Source of the DNA: Heracleum sosnowskyi
Taxonomy: Eukaryota > Streptophyta > Magnoliopsida > Apiales > Apiaceae
NCBI GenBank assembly: GCA_030848705.1
Contig: CM061245.1
Span: forward strand, 62,150,006 to 62,214,005
Length of the DNA: 64,000 nt
Direction: 5' to 3'
In this document: one piece after another, positions 40,107-52,800 of the stretch
Layout: each line of letters starts with the position of its first letter
Position numbering within the stretch: position 1 is the first letter of the stretch
The notes under the pieces: model-generated
What the model saw: the letters and a program-made list of their open reading frames with translations, nothing else
What the model was told of the DNA's origin: nothing
The model's database searches: none
Made by a program: the position numbers and the translations under genes

Positions 40107-42623
40107 CTGGTATCTGCTACGATTCAGGCACGGACAGCCCCAAATGAACTTTTCTGCAATTCTATAAACCCATAGGGTGAAACTACGAGAAAATATCCAC
40201 AAAATGGCCCGCTTCAATTTTTCCCCATTTTCCTAGTATAGCTCCCTTTAGATGTAAACGTAATCGGGCGTCCCCTGGTATCTGCTACGATTCAGGCACG
40301 GACAGCCCCAAATGAAATTTTCTGCAATTCTATAAACCCATAAGGTGAAACTACGAGAAAATATTCACAAAATGGCCCGTTTCGATTTTTCCCCATTTTC
40401 CTTGTATAGCTCCCTTTAGAGGTAAACGTAATCGCGCGTCCCCTGGTATCTGCTACGATTCAGGCACGGACAGCCCCAAATGAACTTTTCTGCAATTCTA
40501 TAAACCCATAGGGTAAAACTACGAGAAAATATCCACAAAATGGCCCGCTTCGATTTTTCCCCATTTTCCTAGTATAGCTCCCTTTAGAGGTAAACGTAAT
40601 CGGGCGTCCCCTGGTATCTGCTACGATTCAGGCAAGGACAGCCCCAAATGAACTTTTCTGCAATTCTATAAACCCATAGGGTAAAACTATGAGAAAATAT
40701 CCACAAAATGGCCCGCTTCGATTTTTCCCCATTTTCCTTGTATAGCTCCCTTTAGAGGTAAACGTAATCGGGCGTCCCCTGGTATCTGCTACGATTCAGG
40801 CACGGACAGCCCCAAATGAACTTTTCTGCAATTCTATAAACCCATAGGGTAAAACTACGAGAAAATATCCACAAAATGGCCCGCTTCAATTTTTCCCCAT
40901 TTTCCTTGTATAGCTCCCTTTAGAGGTAAACGTAATCGGGCGTCCCCTGGTATCTGCTACGATTCAGGCACGGACAGCCCCAAATGAACTTTTCTGCAAT
41001 TCTATAAACCAATAGGGTAAAACTACGAGAAAATATCCACAAAATGGCCCTCTTCAATTTTTCCCCATTTTCCTTGTATAGCTCCCTTTAGAGGTAAACG
41101 TAATCGGGCGTCCCTGGTATCTGCTATGATTCAGGCACGGACAGCCCCAAATGAACTTTTCTGCAATTCTATAAACCCATAGGGTGAAACTACGAGAAAA
41201 TATCCACAAAATGGTCGGCTTCGATTTTTCCCCATTTTCCTAGTATAGCTCCCTTTAGAGGTAAACGTAATCGGGCGTCCCCTAGTATCTGCTACGATTC
41301 AGGCACGGACAGCCCCAAATGAACTTTTCTGCAATTCTATAAACCCATAAGGTGAAACTACGAGAAAATATCCACAAAATGGCCCGCTTCGATTTTTCCC
41401 CATTTTCCTTGTATAGCTCCCTTTAGAGGTAAACGTAATCGGGCGTCCCCTGGTATCTGCTACGATTCAGGCATGGACAGCCCCAAATGAACTTTTCTGC
41501 AATTCTATAAACCCATAAGGTGAAACTACGAGAAAATATCCACAAAATGGCCCGCTTCGATTTTTCCCCATTTTCCTTGTATAGCTCCCTTTAGAGGTAA
41601 ACGTAATCGGGCGTCCCCTGGTATCTGCTACGATTCAGGCACGGACAGCCCCAAATGAACTTTTCTGCAATTCTATAAACCCATAGGGTAAAACTACGAG
41701 AAAATATCCACAAAATGGCCCGCTTCAATTTTTCCCCATTTTCCTTGTATAGCTCCCTTTAGAGGTAAACGTAATCGGGCGTCCCCTGGTATCTGCTACG
41801 ATTCAGGCACGGACAGCCCCAAATGAACTTTTCTGCAATTCTATAAACCAATAGGGTAAAACTACGAGAAAATATCCACAAAATGGCCCTCTTCAATTTT
41901 TCCCCATTTTCCTTGTATAGCTCCCTTTAGAGGTAAACGTAATCGGGCGTCCCTGGTATCTGCTACGATTCAGGCACGGACAGCCCCAAATGAACTTTTC
42001 TGCAATTCTATAAACCCATAGGGTGAAACTACGAGAAAATATCCACAAAATGGTCGGCTTCGATTTTTCCCCATTTTCCTAGTATAGCTCCCTTTAGAGG
42101 TAAACGTAATCGGGCGTCCCCTAGTATCTGCTACGATTCAGGCACGGACAGCCCCAAATGAACTTTTCTGCAATTCTATAAACCTATAGGGTAAAACTAT
42201 GAGAAAATATCCACAAAATGGCCCGCTTCGATTTTTCCCCATTTTCCTTGTATAGCTCCCTTTAGAGGTAAACGTAATCGGGCGTCCCCTGGTATCTGCT
42301 ACGATTCAGGCACGGACAGCCCCAAATGAACTTTTCTGCAATTCTATAAACCCATAGGGTAAAACTACGAGAAAATATCCACAAAATGGCCCGCTTCAAT
42401 TTTTCCCCATTTTCCTTGTATAGCTCCCTTTAGAGGTAAACGTAATCGGGCGTCCCCTGGTATCTGCTACGATTCAGGCACGGACAGCCCCAAATGAACT
42501 TTTCTGCAATTCTATAAACCAATAGGGTAAAACTACGAGAAAATATCCACAAAATGGCCCTCTTCAATTTTTCCCCATTTTCCTTGTATAGCTCCCTTTA
42601 GAGGTAAACGTAATCGGGCGTCC
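40107..42623 (+). repeat. 2517-bp 15-mer HOR, copy 2
   Basis: Same length and order as 37590-40106, including the marked B (40275), X (40611) and Q (41114). Differences I see: copy 1 has gggtgtcc in K, ctactattc in X, acaacccc in one I and ctag plus aataggg in its last I. Copy 2 has aacctata in X' (42121). Confidence 0.92.
40611..40778 (+). repeat. Class X monomer
   Basis: p25 A (ggcaagg), ATAGGGTAA, p80 T, CGCTTCG and TTGT. Copies at 32894, 34068, 35074 and 38094. The form with p25 C (X') is at 39604, 42121, 42792 and 44973. Confidence 0.78.
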
Positions 42624-43294
42624 CTGGTATCTGCTACGATTCAGGCACGGACAGCCCCAAATGAACTTTTCTGCAATTCTATAAACCCATAGGGTGAAAC
42701 TACGAGAAAATATCCACAAAATGGTCGGCTTCGATTTTTCCCCATTTTCCTAGTATAGCTCCCTTTAGAGGTAAACGTAATCGGGCGTCCCCTAGTATCT
42801 GCTACGATTCAGGCACGGACAGCCCCAAATGAACTTTTCTGCAATTCTATAAACCCATAGGGTAAAACTATGAGAAAATATCCACAAAATGGCCCGCTTC
42901 GATTTTTCCCCATTTTCCTTGTATAGCTCCCTTTAGAGGTAAACGTAATCGGGCGTCCCCTGGTATCTGCTACGATTCAGGCACGGACAGCCCCAAATGA
43001 ACTTTTCTGCAATTCTATAAACCCATAGGGTAAAACTACGAGAAAATATCCACAAAATGGCCCGCTTCAATTTTTCCCCATTTTCCTTGTATAGCTCCCT
43101 TTAGAGGTAAACGTAATCGGGCGTCCCCTGGTATCTGCTACGATTCAGGCACGGACAGCCCCAAATGAACTTTTCTGCAATTCTATAAACCAATAGGGTA
43201 AAACTACGAGAAAATATCCACAAAATGGCCCTCTTCAATTTTTCCCCATTTTCCTTGTATAGCTCCCTTTAGAGGTAAACGTAATCGGGCGTCC
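42624..43294 (+). repeat. Extra Q-X'-N-I tetramer (671 bp)
   Basis: This repeats the last four monomers of the preceding 15-mer (41953-42623), with only aacctata in the X' at 42121 differing by eye. It is a local tandem duplication of four monomers. A further copy at 44805-45641 carries the plastid insert. Confidence 0.88.
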
Positions 43295-45140
43295 CTGGTA
43301 TCTGCTATGATTCAGGCACGGACAGCCCCAAATGAACTTTTCTGCAATTCTATAAACCCATAGGGTGAAACTACGAGAAAATATCCACAAAATGGTCGGC
43401 TTCGATTTTTCCCCATTTTCCTAGTATAGCTCCCTTTAGAGGTAAACGTAATCGGGCGTCCCCTAGTATCTGCTACGATTCAGGCACGGACAGCCCCAAA
43501 TGAACTTTTTTGCAATTCTATAAACCCATAAGGTGAAACTACGAGAAAATATCCACAAAATGGCCCGCTTCGATTTTTCCCCATTTTCCTTGTATAGCTC
43601 CCTTTAGAGGTAAACGTAATCGGGCGTCCCCTGGTATCTGCTACGATTCAGGCATGGACAGCCCCAAATGAACTTTTCTGCAATTCTATAAACCCATAAG
43701 GTGAAACTATGAGAAAATATCCACAAAATGGCCCGCTTCGATTTTTCCCCATTTTCCTTGTATAGCTCCCTTTAGAGGTAAACGTAATCGGGCGTCCCCT
43801 GGTATCTGCTACGATTCAGGCACGGACAGCCCCAAATGAACTTTTCTGCAATTCTATAAACCCATAGGGTAAAACTACGAGAAAATATCCACAAAATGGC
43901 CCGCTTCAATTTTTCCCCATTTTCCTTGTATAGCTCCCTTTAGAGGTAAACGTAATCGGGCGTCCCCTGGTATCTGCTACGATTCAGGCACGGACAGCCC
44001 CAAATGAACTTTTCTGCAATTCTATAAACCAATAGGGTAAAACTACGAGAAAATATCCACAAAATGGCCCTCTTCAATTTTTCCCCATTTTCCTTGTATA
44101 GCTCCCTTTAGATGTAAACGTAATCGGGCGTCCCTGGTATCTGCTACGATTCAGGCACGGACAGCCCCAAATGAACTTTTCTGCAATTCTATAAACCCAT
44201 AGGGTAAAACTACGAGAAAATATCCACAAAATGGCCCGCTTCGATTTTTCCCCATTTTCCTAGTATAGCTCCCTTTAGAGGTAAACGTAATCGGGCGTCC
44301 CCTAGTATCTGCTACGATTCAGGCACGGACAGCCCCAAATGAACTTTTTTGCAATTCTATAAACCCATAAGGTGAAACTACGAGAAAATATCCACAAAAT
44401 GGCCCGCTTCGATTTTTCCCCATTTTCCTTGTATAGCTCCCTTTAGAGGTAAACGTAATCGGGCGTCCCCTGGTATCTGCTACGATTCAGGCACGGACAG
44501 CCCCAAATGAACTTTTCTGCAATTCTATAAACCCATAGGGTAAAACTACGAGAAAATATCCACAAAATGGCCCGCTTCAATTTTTCCCCATTTTCCTTGT
44601 ATAGCTCCCTTTAGAGGTAAACGTAATCGGGCGTCCCCTGGTATCTGCTACGATTCAGGCACGGACAGCCCCAAATGAACTTTTCTGCAATTCTATAAAC
44701 CAATAGGGTAAAACTACGAGAAAATATCCACAAAATGGCCCTCTTCAATTTTTCCCCATTTTCCTTGTATAGCTCCCTTTAGAGGTAAACGTAATCGGGC
44801 GTCCCTGGTATCTGCTACGATTCAGGCACGGACAGCCCCAAATGAACTTTTCTGCAATTCTATAAACCCATAGGGTGAAACTATGAGAAAATATCCACAA
44901 AATGGTCGGCTTCGATTTTTCCCCATTTTCCTAGTATAGCTCCCTTTAGAGGTAAACGTAATCGGGCGTCCCCTAGTATCTGCTACGATTCAGGCACGGA
45001 CAGCCCCAAATGAACTTTTCTGCAATTCTATAAACCCATAGGGTAAAACTATGAGAAAATATCCACAAAATGGCCCGCTTCGATTTTTCCCCATTTTCCT
45101 TGTATAGCTCCCTTTAGAGGTAAACGTAATCGGGCGTCCC

Positions 45141-45474
45141 CTGGTATCTGCTACGATTCAGGCACGGACAGCCCCAAATGAACTTTTCTGCAATTCTAAA
45201 CGTCGATGGAGGCGTGTAGGTGCACTATTACGCGGCGGAGATTGTAACTTTCCATAAATTTTCCATTTGTCGCTTAAGGACAGAACTTGCCTTATTTCTT
45301 TTTTTGAGGATCGACGAATCGAATGATATTTCTGTTCCAATTTTTGCCTCTTATTCTCCCTCTGAATACCCATAGGGTAAAACTACGAGAAAATATCCAC
45401 AAAATGGCCCGCTTCAATTTTTCCCCATTTTCCTTGTATAGCTCCCTTTAGAGGTAAACGTAATCGGGCGTCCC
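45141..45474 (+). repeat. Class N monomer split by the plastid insert
   Basis: p1-58 lies at 45141-45198 and p62-168 at 45368-45474. The 3' part reads ATAGGGTAA, CGCTTCAA and TTGT, which is class N. It sits in the order Q (44805), X' (44973), N (this copy), I (45475). The same four-monomer order, without an insert, occurs at 39436-40106, 41953-42623 and 42624-43294. Confidence 0.92.
45199..45367 (-). pseudogene. rps14: Plastid rps14 fragment (uS14), nuclear insertion (NUPT) in the satellite
   Basis: These 169 bases have no similarity to the satellite. On the minus strand they translate without a stop to about 56 codons, beginning [14 protein letters not shown] and including the run [17 protein letters not shown]. 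This matches plastid 30S ribosomal protein uS14, usually about 100 residues, from roughly residue 7 to 62 plus one base of codon 63. The native start and the C-terminal part, including the usual GRP segment and the terminal SSW, are absent, so it cannot make a working subunit. The satellite continues at p62 after stopping at p58, so three satellite bases (p59-61) were replaced. I see no target-site duplication, terminal inverted repeat or poly-A, which fits end-joining capture of an organelle fragment. Several residues (for example N in ENK, S in YHS, Y in KIYGK) differ from the forms I remember. This could be species difference or decay after transfer. A chimeric assembly join is the main alternative. 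Confidence 0.9.
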
Positions 45475-46648
45475 CTGGTATCTGCTACGATTCAGGCACG
45501 GACAGCCCCAAATGAACTTTTCTGCAATTCTATAAACCAATAGGGTAAAACTACGAGAAAATATCCACAAAATGGCCCTCTTCAATTTTTCCCCATTTTC
45601 CTTGTATAGCTCCCTTTAGAGGTAAACGTAATCGGGCGTCCCTGGTATCTGCTATGATTCAGGCACGGACAGCCCCAAATGAACTTTTCTGCAATTCTAT
45701 AAACCCATAGGGTGAAACTACGAGAAAATATCCACAAAATGGTCGGCTTCGATTTTTCCCCATTTTCCTAGTATAGCTCCCTTTAGAGGTAAACGTAATC
45801 GGGCGTCCCCTAGTATCTGCTACGATTCAGGCACGGACAGCCCCAAATGAACTTTTTTGCAATTCTATAAACCCATAAGGTGAAACTACGAGAAAATATC
45901 CACAAAATGGCCCGCTTCGATTTTTCCCCATTTTCCTTGTATAGCTCCCTTTAGAGGTAAACGTAATCGGGCGTCCCCTGGTATCTGCTACGATTCAGGC
46001 ATGGACAGCCCCAAATGAACTTTTCTGCAATTCTATAAACCCATAAGGTGAAACTATGAGAAAATATCCACAAAATGGCCCGCTTCGATTTTTCCCCATT
46101 TTCCTTGTATAGCTCCCTTTAGAGGTAAACGTAATCGGGCGTCCCCTGGTATCTGCTACGATTCAGGCACGGACAGCCCCAAATGAACTTTTCTGCAATT
46201 CTATAAACCCATAGGGTAAAACTACGAGAAAATATCCACAAAATGGCCCGCTTCAATTTTTCCCCATTTTCCTTGTATAGCTCCCTTTAGAGGTAAACGT
46301 AATCGGGCGTCCCCTGGTATCTGCTACGATTCAGGCACGGACAGCCCCAAATGAACTTTTCTGCAATTCTATAAACCAATAGGGTAAAACTACGAGAAAA
46401 TATCCACAAAATGGCCCTCTTCAATTTTTCCCCATTTTCCTTGTATAGCTCCCTTTAGAGGTAAACGTAATCGGGCGTCCCTGGTATCTGCTACGATTCA
46501 GGCACGGACAGCCCCAAATGAACTTTTCTGCAATTCTATAAACCCATAGGGTGAAACTACGAGAAAATATCCACAAAATGGTCGGCTTCGATTTTTCCCC
46601 ATTTTCCTAGTATAGCTCCCTTTAGAGGTAAACGTAATCGGGCGTCCC

Positions 46649-48661
46649 CTAGTATCTGCTACGATTCAGGCACGGACAGCCCCAAATGAACTTTTCTGCA
46701 ATTCTATAAACCCATAAGGTGAAACTACGAGAAAATATCCACAAAATGGCCCGCTTCGATTTTTCCCCATTTTCCTTGTATAGCTCCCTTTAGAGGTAAA
46801 CGTAATCGGGCGTCCCTGGTATCTGCTACGATTCAGGCACGGACAGCCCCAAATGAACTTTTCTGCAATTCTATAAACCCATAGGGTGAAACTACGAGAA
46901 AATATCCACAAAATGGTCGGCTTCGATTTTTCCCCATTTTCCTAGTATAGCTCCTTTTAGAGGTAAACGTAATCGGGCGTCCCCTAGTATCTGCTACGAT
47001 TCAGGCACGGACAGCCCCAAATGAACTTTTTTGCAATTCTATAAACCCATAAGGTGAAACTACGAGAAAATATCCACAAAATGGCCCGCTTCGATTTTTC
47101 CCCATTTTCCTTGTATAGCTCCCTTTAGAGGTAAACGTAATCGGGCGTCCCCTGGTATCTGCTACGATTCAGGCATGGACAGCCCCAAATGAACTTTTCT
47201 GCAATTCTATAAACCCATAAGGTGAAACTATGAGAAAATATCCACAAAATGGCCCGCTTCGATTTTTCCCCATTTTCCTTGTATAGCTCCCTTTAGAGGT
47301 AAACGTAATCGGGCGTCCCCTGGTATCTGCTACGATTCAGGCACGGACAGCCCCAAATGAACTTTTCTGCAATTCTATAAACCCATAGGGTAAAACTACG
47401 AGAAAATATCCACAAAATGGCCCGCTTCAATTTTTCCCCATTTTCCTTGTATAGCTCCCTTTAGAGGTAAACGTAATCGGGCGTCCCCTGGTATCTGCTA
47501 CGATTCAGGCACGGACAGCCCCAAATGAACTTTTCTGCAATTCTATAAACCAATAGGGTAAAACTACGAGAAAATATCCACAAAATGGCCCTCTTCAATT
47601 TTTCCCCATTTTCCTTGTATAGCTCCCTTTAGAGGTAAACGTAATCGGGCGTCCCTGGTATCTGCTACGATTCAGGCACGGACAGCCCCAAATGAACTTT
47701 TCTACAATTCTATAAACCCATAGGGTGAAACTACGAGAAAATATCCACAAAATGGTCGGCTTCGATTTTTCCCCATTTTCCTAGTATAGCTCCCTTTAGA
47801 GGTAAACGTAATCGGGCGTCCCCTAGTATCTGCTACGATTCAGGCACGGACAGCCCCAAATGAACTTTTCTGCAATTCTATAAACCCATAAGGTGAAACT
47901 ACGAGAAAATATCCACAAAATGGCCCGCTTCGATTTTTCCCCATTTTCCTTGTATAGCTCCCTTTAGAGGTAAACGTAATCGGGCGTCCCCTGGTATCTG
48001 CTACGATTCAGGCACGGACAGCCCCAAATGAACTTTTCTGCAATTCTATAAACCCATAGGGTAAAACTACGAGAAAATATCCACAAAATGGCCCGCTTCG
48101 ATTTTTCCCCATTTTCCTTGTATAGCTCCCTTTAGAGGTAAACGTAATCGGGCGTCCCTGGTATCTGCTACGATTCAGGCACGGACAGCCCCAAATGAAC
48201 TTTTCTGCAATTCTATAAACCCATAGGGTGAAACTACGAGAAAATATCCACAAAATGGCCCGCTTCAATTTTTCCCCATTTTCCTAGTATAGCTCCCTTT
48301 AGATGTAAACGTAATCGGGCGTCCCCTGGTATCTGCTACGATTCAGGCACGGACAGCCCCAAATGAAATTTTCTGCAATTCTATAAACCCATAAGGTGAA
48401 ACTACGAGAAAATATTCACAAAATGGCCCGTTTCGATTTTTCCCCATTTTCCTTGTATAGCTCCCTTTAGAGGTAAACGTAATCGCGCGTCCCCTGGTAT
48501 CTGCTACGATTCAGGCACGGACAGCCCCAAATGAACTTTTCTGCAATTCTATAAACCCATAGGGTAAAACTACGAGAAAATATCCACAAAATGGCCCGCT
48601 TCGATTTTTCCCCATTTTCCTAGTATAGCTCCCTTTAGAGGTAAACGTAATCGGGCGTCCC
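46649..48661 (+). repeat. 2.0-kb duplicated segment, copy 2 (partner at 36081)
   Basis: Every monomer start equals its partner plus 10568 bases, and that offset includes the net 166 bp added by the plastid insert. Private differences here are gctcctttt in Q (46816) and tctacaattc in Q (47655). Confidence 0.85.
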
Positions 48662-49836
48662 CTGGTATCTGCTACGATTCAGGCAAGGACAGCCCCAGAT
48701 GAACTTTTCTGCAATTCTATAAACCCATAGGGTGAAACTACGAGAAAATATCCACAAAATGGTCGGCTTCGATTTTTCCCCATTTTCCTAGTATAGCTCC
48801 CTTTAGAGGTAAACGTAATCGGGCGTCCCCTAGTATCTGCTACGATTCAGGCACGGACAGCCCCAAATGAACTTTTCTGCAATTCTGTAAACCCATAAGG
48901 TGAAACTACGAGAAAATATCCACAAAATGGCCCGCTTCGATTTTTCCCCATTTTCCTTGTATAGCTCCCTTTAGAGGTAAACGTAATCGGGCGTCCCCTG
49001 GTATCTGCTACGATTCAGGCACGGACAGCCCCAAATGAACTTTTCTGCAATTCTATAAACCCATAGGGTAAAACTATGAGAAAATATCCACAAAATGGCC
49101 CGCTTCGATTTTTCCCCATTTTCCTTGTATAGCTCCCTTTAGAGGTAAACGTAATCGGGCGTCCCTGGTATCTGCTACGATTCAGGCACGGACAGCCCCA
49201 AATGAACTTTTCTGCAATTCTATAAACCCATAGGGTGAAACTACGAGAAAATATCCACAAAATGGCCCGCTTCAATTTTTCCCCATTTTCCTAGTATAGC
49301 TCCCTTTAGATGTAAACGTAATCGGGCGTCCCCTGGTATCTGCTACGATTCAGGCACGGACAGCCCCAAATGAAATTTTCTGCAATTCTATAAACCCATA
49401 AGGTGAAACTACGAGAAAATATTCACAAAATGGCCCGTTTCGATTTTTCCCCATTTTCCTTGTATAGCTCCCTTTAGAGGTAAATGTAATCGCGCGTCCC
49501 CTGGTATCTGCTACGATTCAGGCACGGACAGCCCCAAATGAACTTTTCTGCAATTCTATAAACCCATAGGGTAAAACTACGAGAAAATATCCACAAAATG
49601 GCCCGCTTCGATTTTTCCCCATTTTCCTAGTATAGCTCCCTTTAGAGGTAAACGTAATCGGGCGTCCCCTGGTATCTGCTACGATTCAGGCAAGGACAGC
49701 CCCAAATGAACTTTTCTGCAATTCTATAAACCCATAAGGTGAAACTATGAGAAAATATCCACAAAATGGCCCGCTTCGATTTTTCCCCATTTTCCTTGTA
49801 TAGCTCCCTTTAGAGGTAAACGTAATCGGGTGTCCC
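47823..49836 (+). repeat. Tandem 6-mer pair M-H-K-B-E-(Q/F), period 1007 bp
   Basis: Copies run 47823-48829 and 48830-49836. Both carry the marked B monomer (gaaattttc, atattcac, atcgcgcg at 48326 and 49333) and a sixth monomer with ggcaaggac. The sixth monomer is Q-like in copy 1 and F-like in copy 2, so that position is a mosaic. Confidence 0.83.
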
Positions 49837-52800
49837 CTGGTATCTGCTACGATTCAGGCACGGACAGCCCCAAATGAACTTTTCTGCAATTCTATAAACC
49901 CATAGGGTAAAACTACGAGAAAATATCCACAAAATGGCCCGCTTCGATTTTTCCCCATTTTCCTTGTATAGCTCCCTTTAGAGGTAAACGTAATCGGGCG
50001 TCCCCTGGTATCTGCTACGATTCAGGCACGGACAGCCCCAAATGAACTTTTCTGCAATTCTATAAACCAATAGGGTAAAACCACGAGAAAATATCCACAA
50101 AATGGCCCTCTTCAATTTTTCCCCATTTTCCTTGGATAGCTCCCTTTAGAGGTAAACGTAATCGGGCGTCCCTGGTATCTGCTACGATTCAGGCACGGAC
50201 AGCCCCAAATGAACTTTTCTGCAATTCTATAAACCCATAGGGTGAAACTACGAGAAAATATCCACAAAATGGTCGGCTTCAATTTTTCCCCATTTTCCTA
50301 GTATAGCTCCCTTTAGAGGTAAACGTAATCGGGCGTACCCTAGTATCTGCTACGATTCAGGCACGGACAGCCCCAAATGAACTTTTATGCAATTCTATAA
50401 ACCCATAGGGTAAAACTACGAGAAAATATCCACAAAATGGCCCGCTTCAATTTTTCCCCATTTTCCTTGGATAGCTCCCTTTAGAGGTAAACGTAATCGG
50501 GCATCCCTGGTATCTGCTACGATTCAGGCACGGACAGCCCCAAATGAACTTTTCTGCAATTCTATAAACCCATAGGGTGAAACTACGAGAAAATATCCAC
50601 AAAATGGCCCGCTTCAATTTTTCCCCATTTTCCTAGTATAGCTCCCTTTAGATGTAAACGTAATCGGGCGTCCCCTGGTATCTGCTACGATTCAGGCACG
50701 GACAGCCCCAAATGAACTTTTCTGCAATTCTATAAACCCATAGGGTAAAACTACGAGAAAATATCCACAAAATGGCCCGCTTCGATTTTTCCCCATTTTC
50801 CTAGTATAGCTCCCTTTAGAGGTAAACGTAATCGGGCGTCCCCTGGTATCTGCTACGATTCAGGCAAGGACAGCCCCAAATGAACTTTTCTGCAATTCTA
50901 TAAACCCATAAGGTGAAACTATGAGAAAATATCCACAAAATGGCCCGCTTCGATTTTTCCCCATTTTCCTTGTATAGCTCCCTTTAGAGGTAAACGTAAT
51001 CGGGCGTCCCCTGGTATCTGCTACGATTCAGGCACGGACAGCCCCAAATGAAATTTTCTGCAATTCTATAAACCCATAAGGTGAAACTACGAGAAAATAT
51101 CCACAAAATGGACCGTTTCGATTTTTCCCCATTTTCCTTGTATAGCTCCCTTTAGAGGTAAACGTAATCGAGCGTCCCCTGGTATCTGCTACGATTCAGG
51201 CACGGACAGCCCCAAATGAACTTTTCTGCAATTCTATAAACCCATAGGGTAAAACTACGAGAAAATATCCACAAAATGGCCCGCTTCGATTTTTCCCCAT
51301 TTTCCTAGTATAGCTCCCTTTAGAGGTAAACGTAATCGGGCGTCCCCTGGTATCTGCTACGATTCAGGCATGGACAGCCCCAAATGAACTTTTCTGCAAT
51401 TCTATAAACCCATAAGGTGAAACTATGAGAAAATATCCACAAAATGGCCCGCTTCGATTTTTCCCCATTTTCCTTGTATAGCTCCCTTTAGAGGTAAACG
51501 TAATCGGGCGTCCCCTGGTATCTGCTACGATTCAGGCACGGACAGCCCCAAATGAACTTTTCTGCAATTCTAAAAACCCATAGGGTAAAACTACGAGAAA
51601 ATATCCACAAAATGGCCCGCTTCAATTTTTCCCCATTTTCCTAGTATAGCTCCCTTTAGAAGTAAACGTAATCGGGCGTCCCTTGGTATCTGCTACGATT
51701 CAGGCACGGACAGCCTAAAATGAACTTTTCTGCAATTCTATAAACCCATAAGGTGAAACTACGAGAAAATATCCACAAAATGGCCCGCTTCGATTTTTCC
51801 CCATTTTCCTTGTATAGCTCCCTTTAGAGGTAAACGTAATCGGGTGTCCCCTGGTATCTGCTACGATTCAGGCACGGACGGCCCCAAATGAACTTTTCTG
51901 CAATTCTGTAAACCAATAGGGTAAAACTACGAGAAAATATCCACAAAATGGCCCTCTTCAATTTTTCCCCATTTTCCTTGGATAGCTCCCTTTAGAGGTA
52001 AACGTAATCGGGCGTCCCTGGTATCTGCTACGATTCAGGCACGGACAGCCCCAAATGAACTTTTCTGCAATTCTATAAACCCATAGGGTGAAACTACGAG
52101 AAAATATCCACAAAATGGTTGGCTTCAATTTTTCCCCATTTTCCTAGTATAGCTCCCTTTAGAGGTAAACGTAATCGGGCGTACCCTAGTATCTGCTACG
52201 ATTCAGGCACGGACAGTCCCAAATGAACTTTTATGCAATTCTATAAACCCATAGGGTAAAACTACGAGAAAATATCCACAAAATGGCCCGCTTCAATTTT
52301 TCCCCATTTTCCTTGGATAGCTCCCTTTAGAGGTAAACGTAATCGGGCATCCCTGGTATCTGCTACGATTCAGGCACGGACAGCCCCAAATGAACTTTTC
52401 TGCAATTCTATAAACCCATAGGGTGAAACTACGAGAAAATATCCACAAAATGGCCCGCTTCAATTTTTTCCCATTTTCCTAGTATAGCTCCCTTTAGAGG
52501 TAAACGTAATCGGGCGTCCCCTGGTATCTGCTACGATTCAGGCACGGACAGCCCCAAATGAACTTTTCTGCAATTCTATAAACCCATAGGGTAAAACTAC
52601 GAGAAAATATCCACAAAATGGCCCGCTTCGATTTTTCCCCATTTTCCTAGTATAGCTCCCTTTAGATGTAAACGTAATCGGGCGTCCCCTGGTATCTGCT
52701 ACGATTCAGGCACGGACAGCCCCAAATGAACTTTTCTGCAATTCTATAAACCCATAAGGTGAAACTACGAGAAAATATCCACAAAATGGACCGTTTCGAT

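Larger units (their letters stand above)
35746..50171 (+). repeat. HOR block 7: Q-rich array with 15-mer, 6-mer and 4-mer sub-repeats
   Basis: The backbone is N-I-Q followed by one of M, X', D-F or M-F. Inside it lie the 15-mer pair (37590-42623), the Q-X'-N-I tetramer copies, the plastid insert, a 6-mer pair (47823-49836) and a 2.0-kb segment duplicated at an offset of 10568 bp (36081 and 46649). Nearly all I copies are 167 bp with TTGT. Nothing in it is coding. Confidence 0.85.

Noticed and set aside
45199..45367. Transposable element insertion
   Set aside because: No terminal inverted repeats, target-site duplication or poly-A, and the sequence reads as uS14.
45158..45373. 71-codon minus-strand open frame across the plastid insert
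   Set aside because: Its first codons and last codons are satellite sequence; only the middle is rps14. A chance fusion, not a gene. The rps14 part is annotated as a pseudogene fragment.
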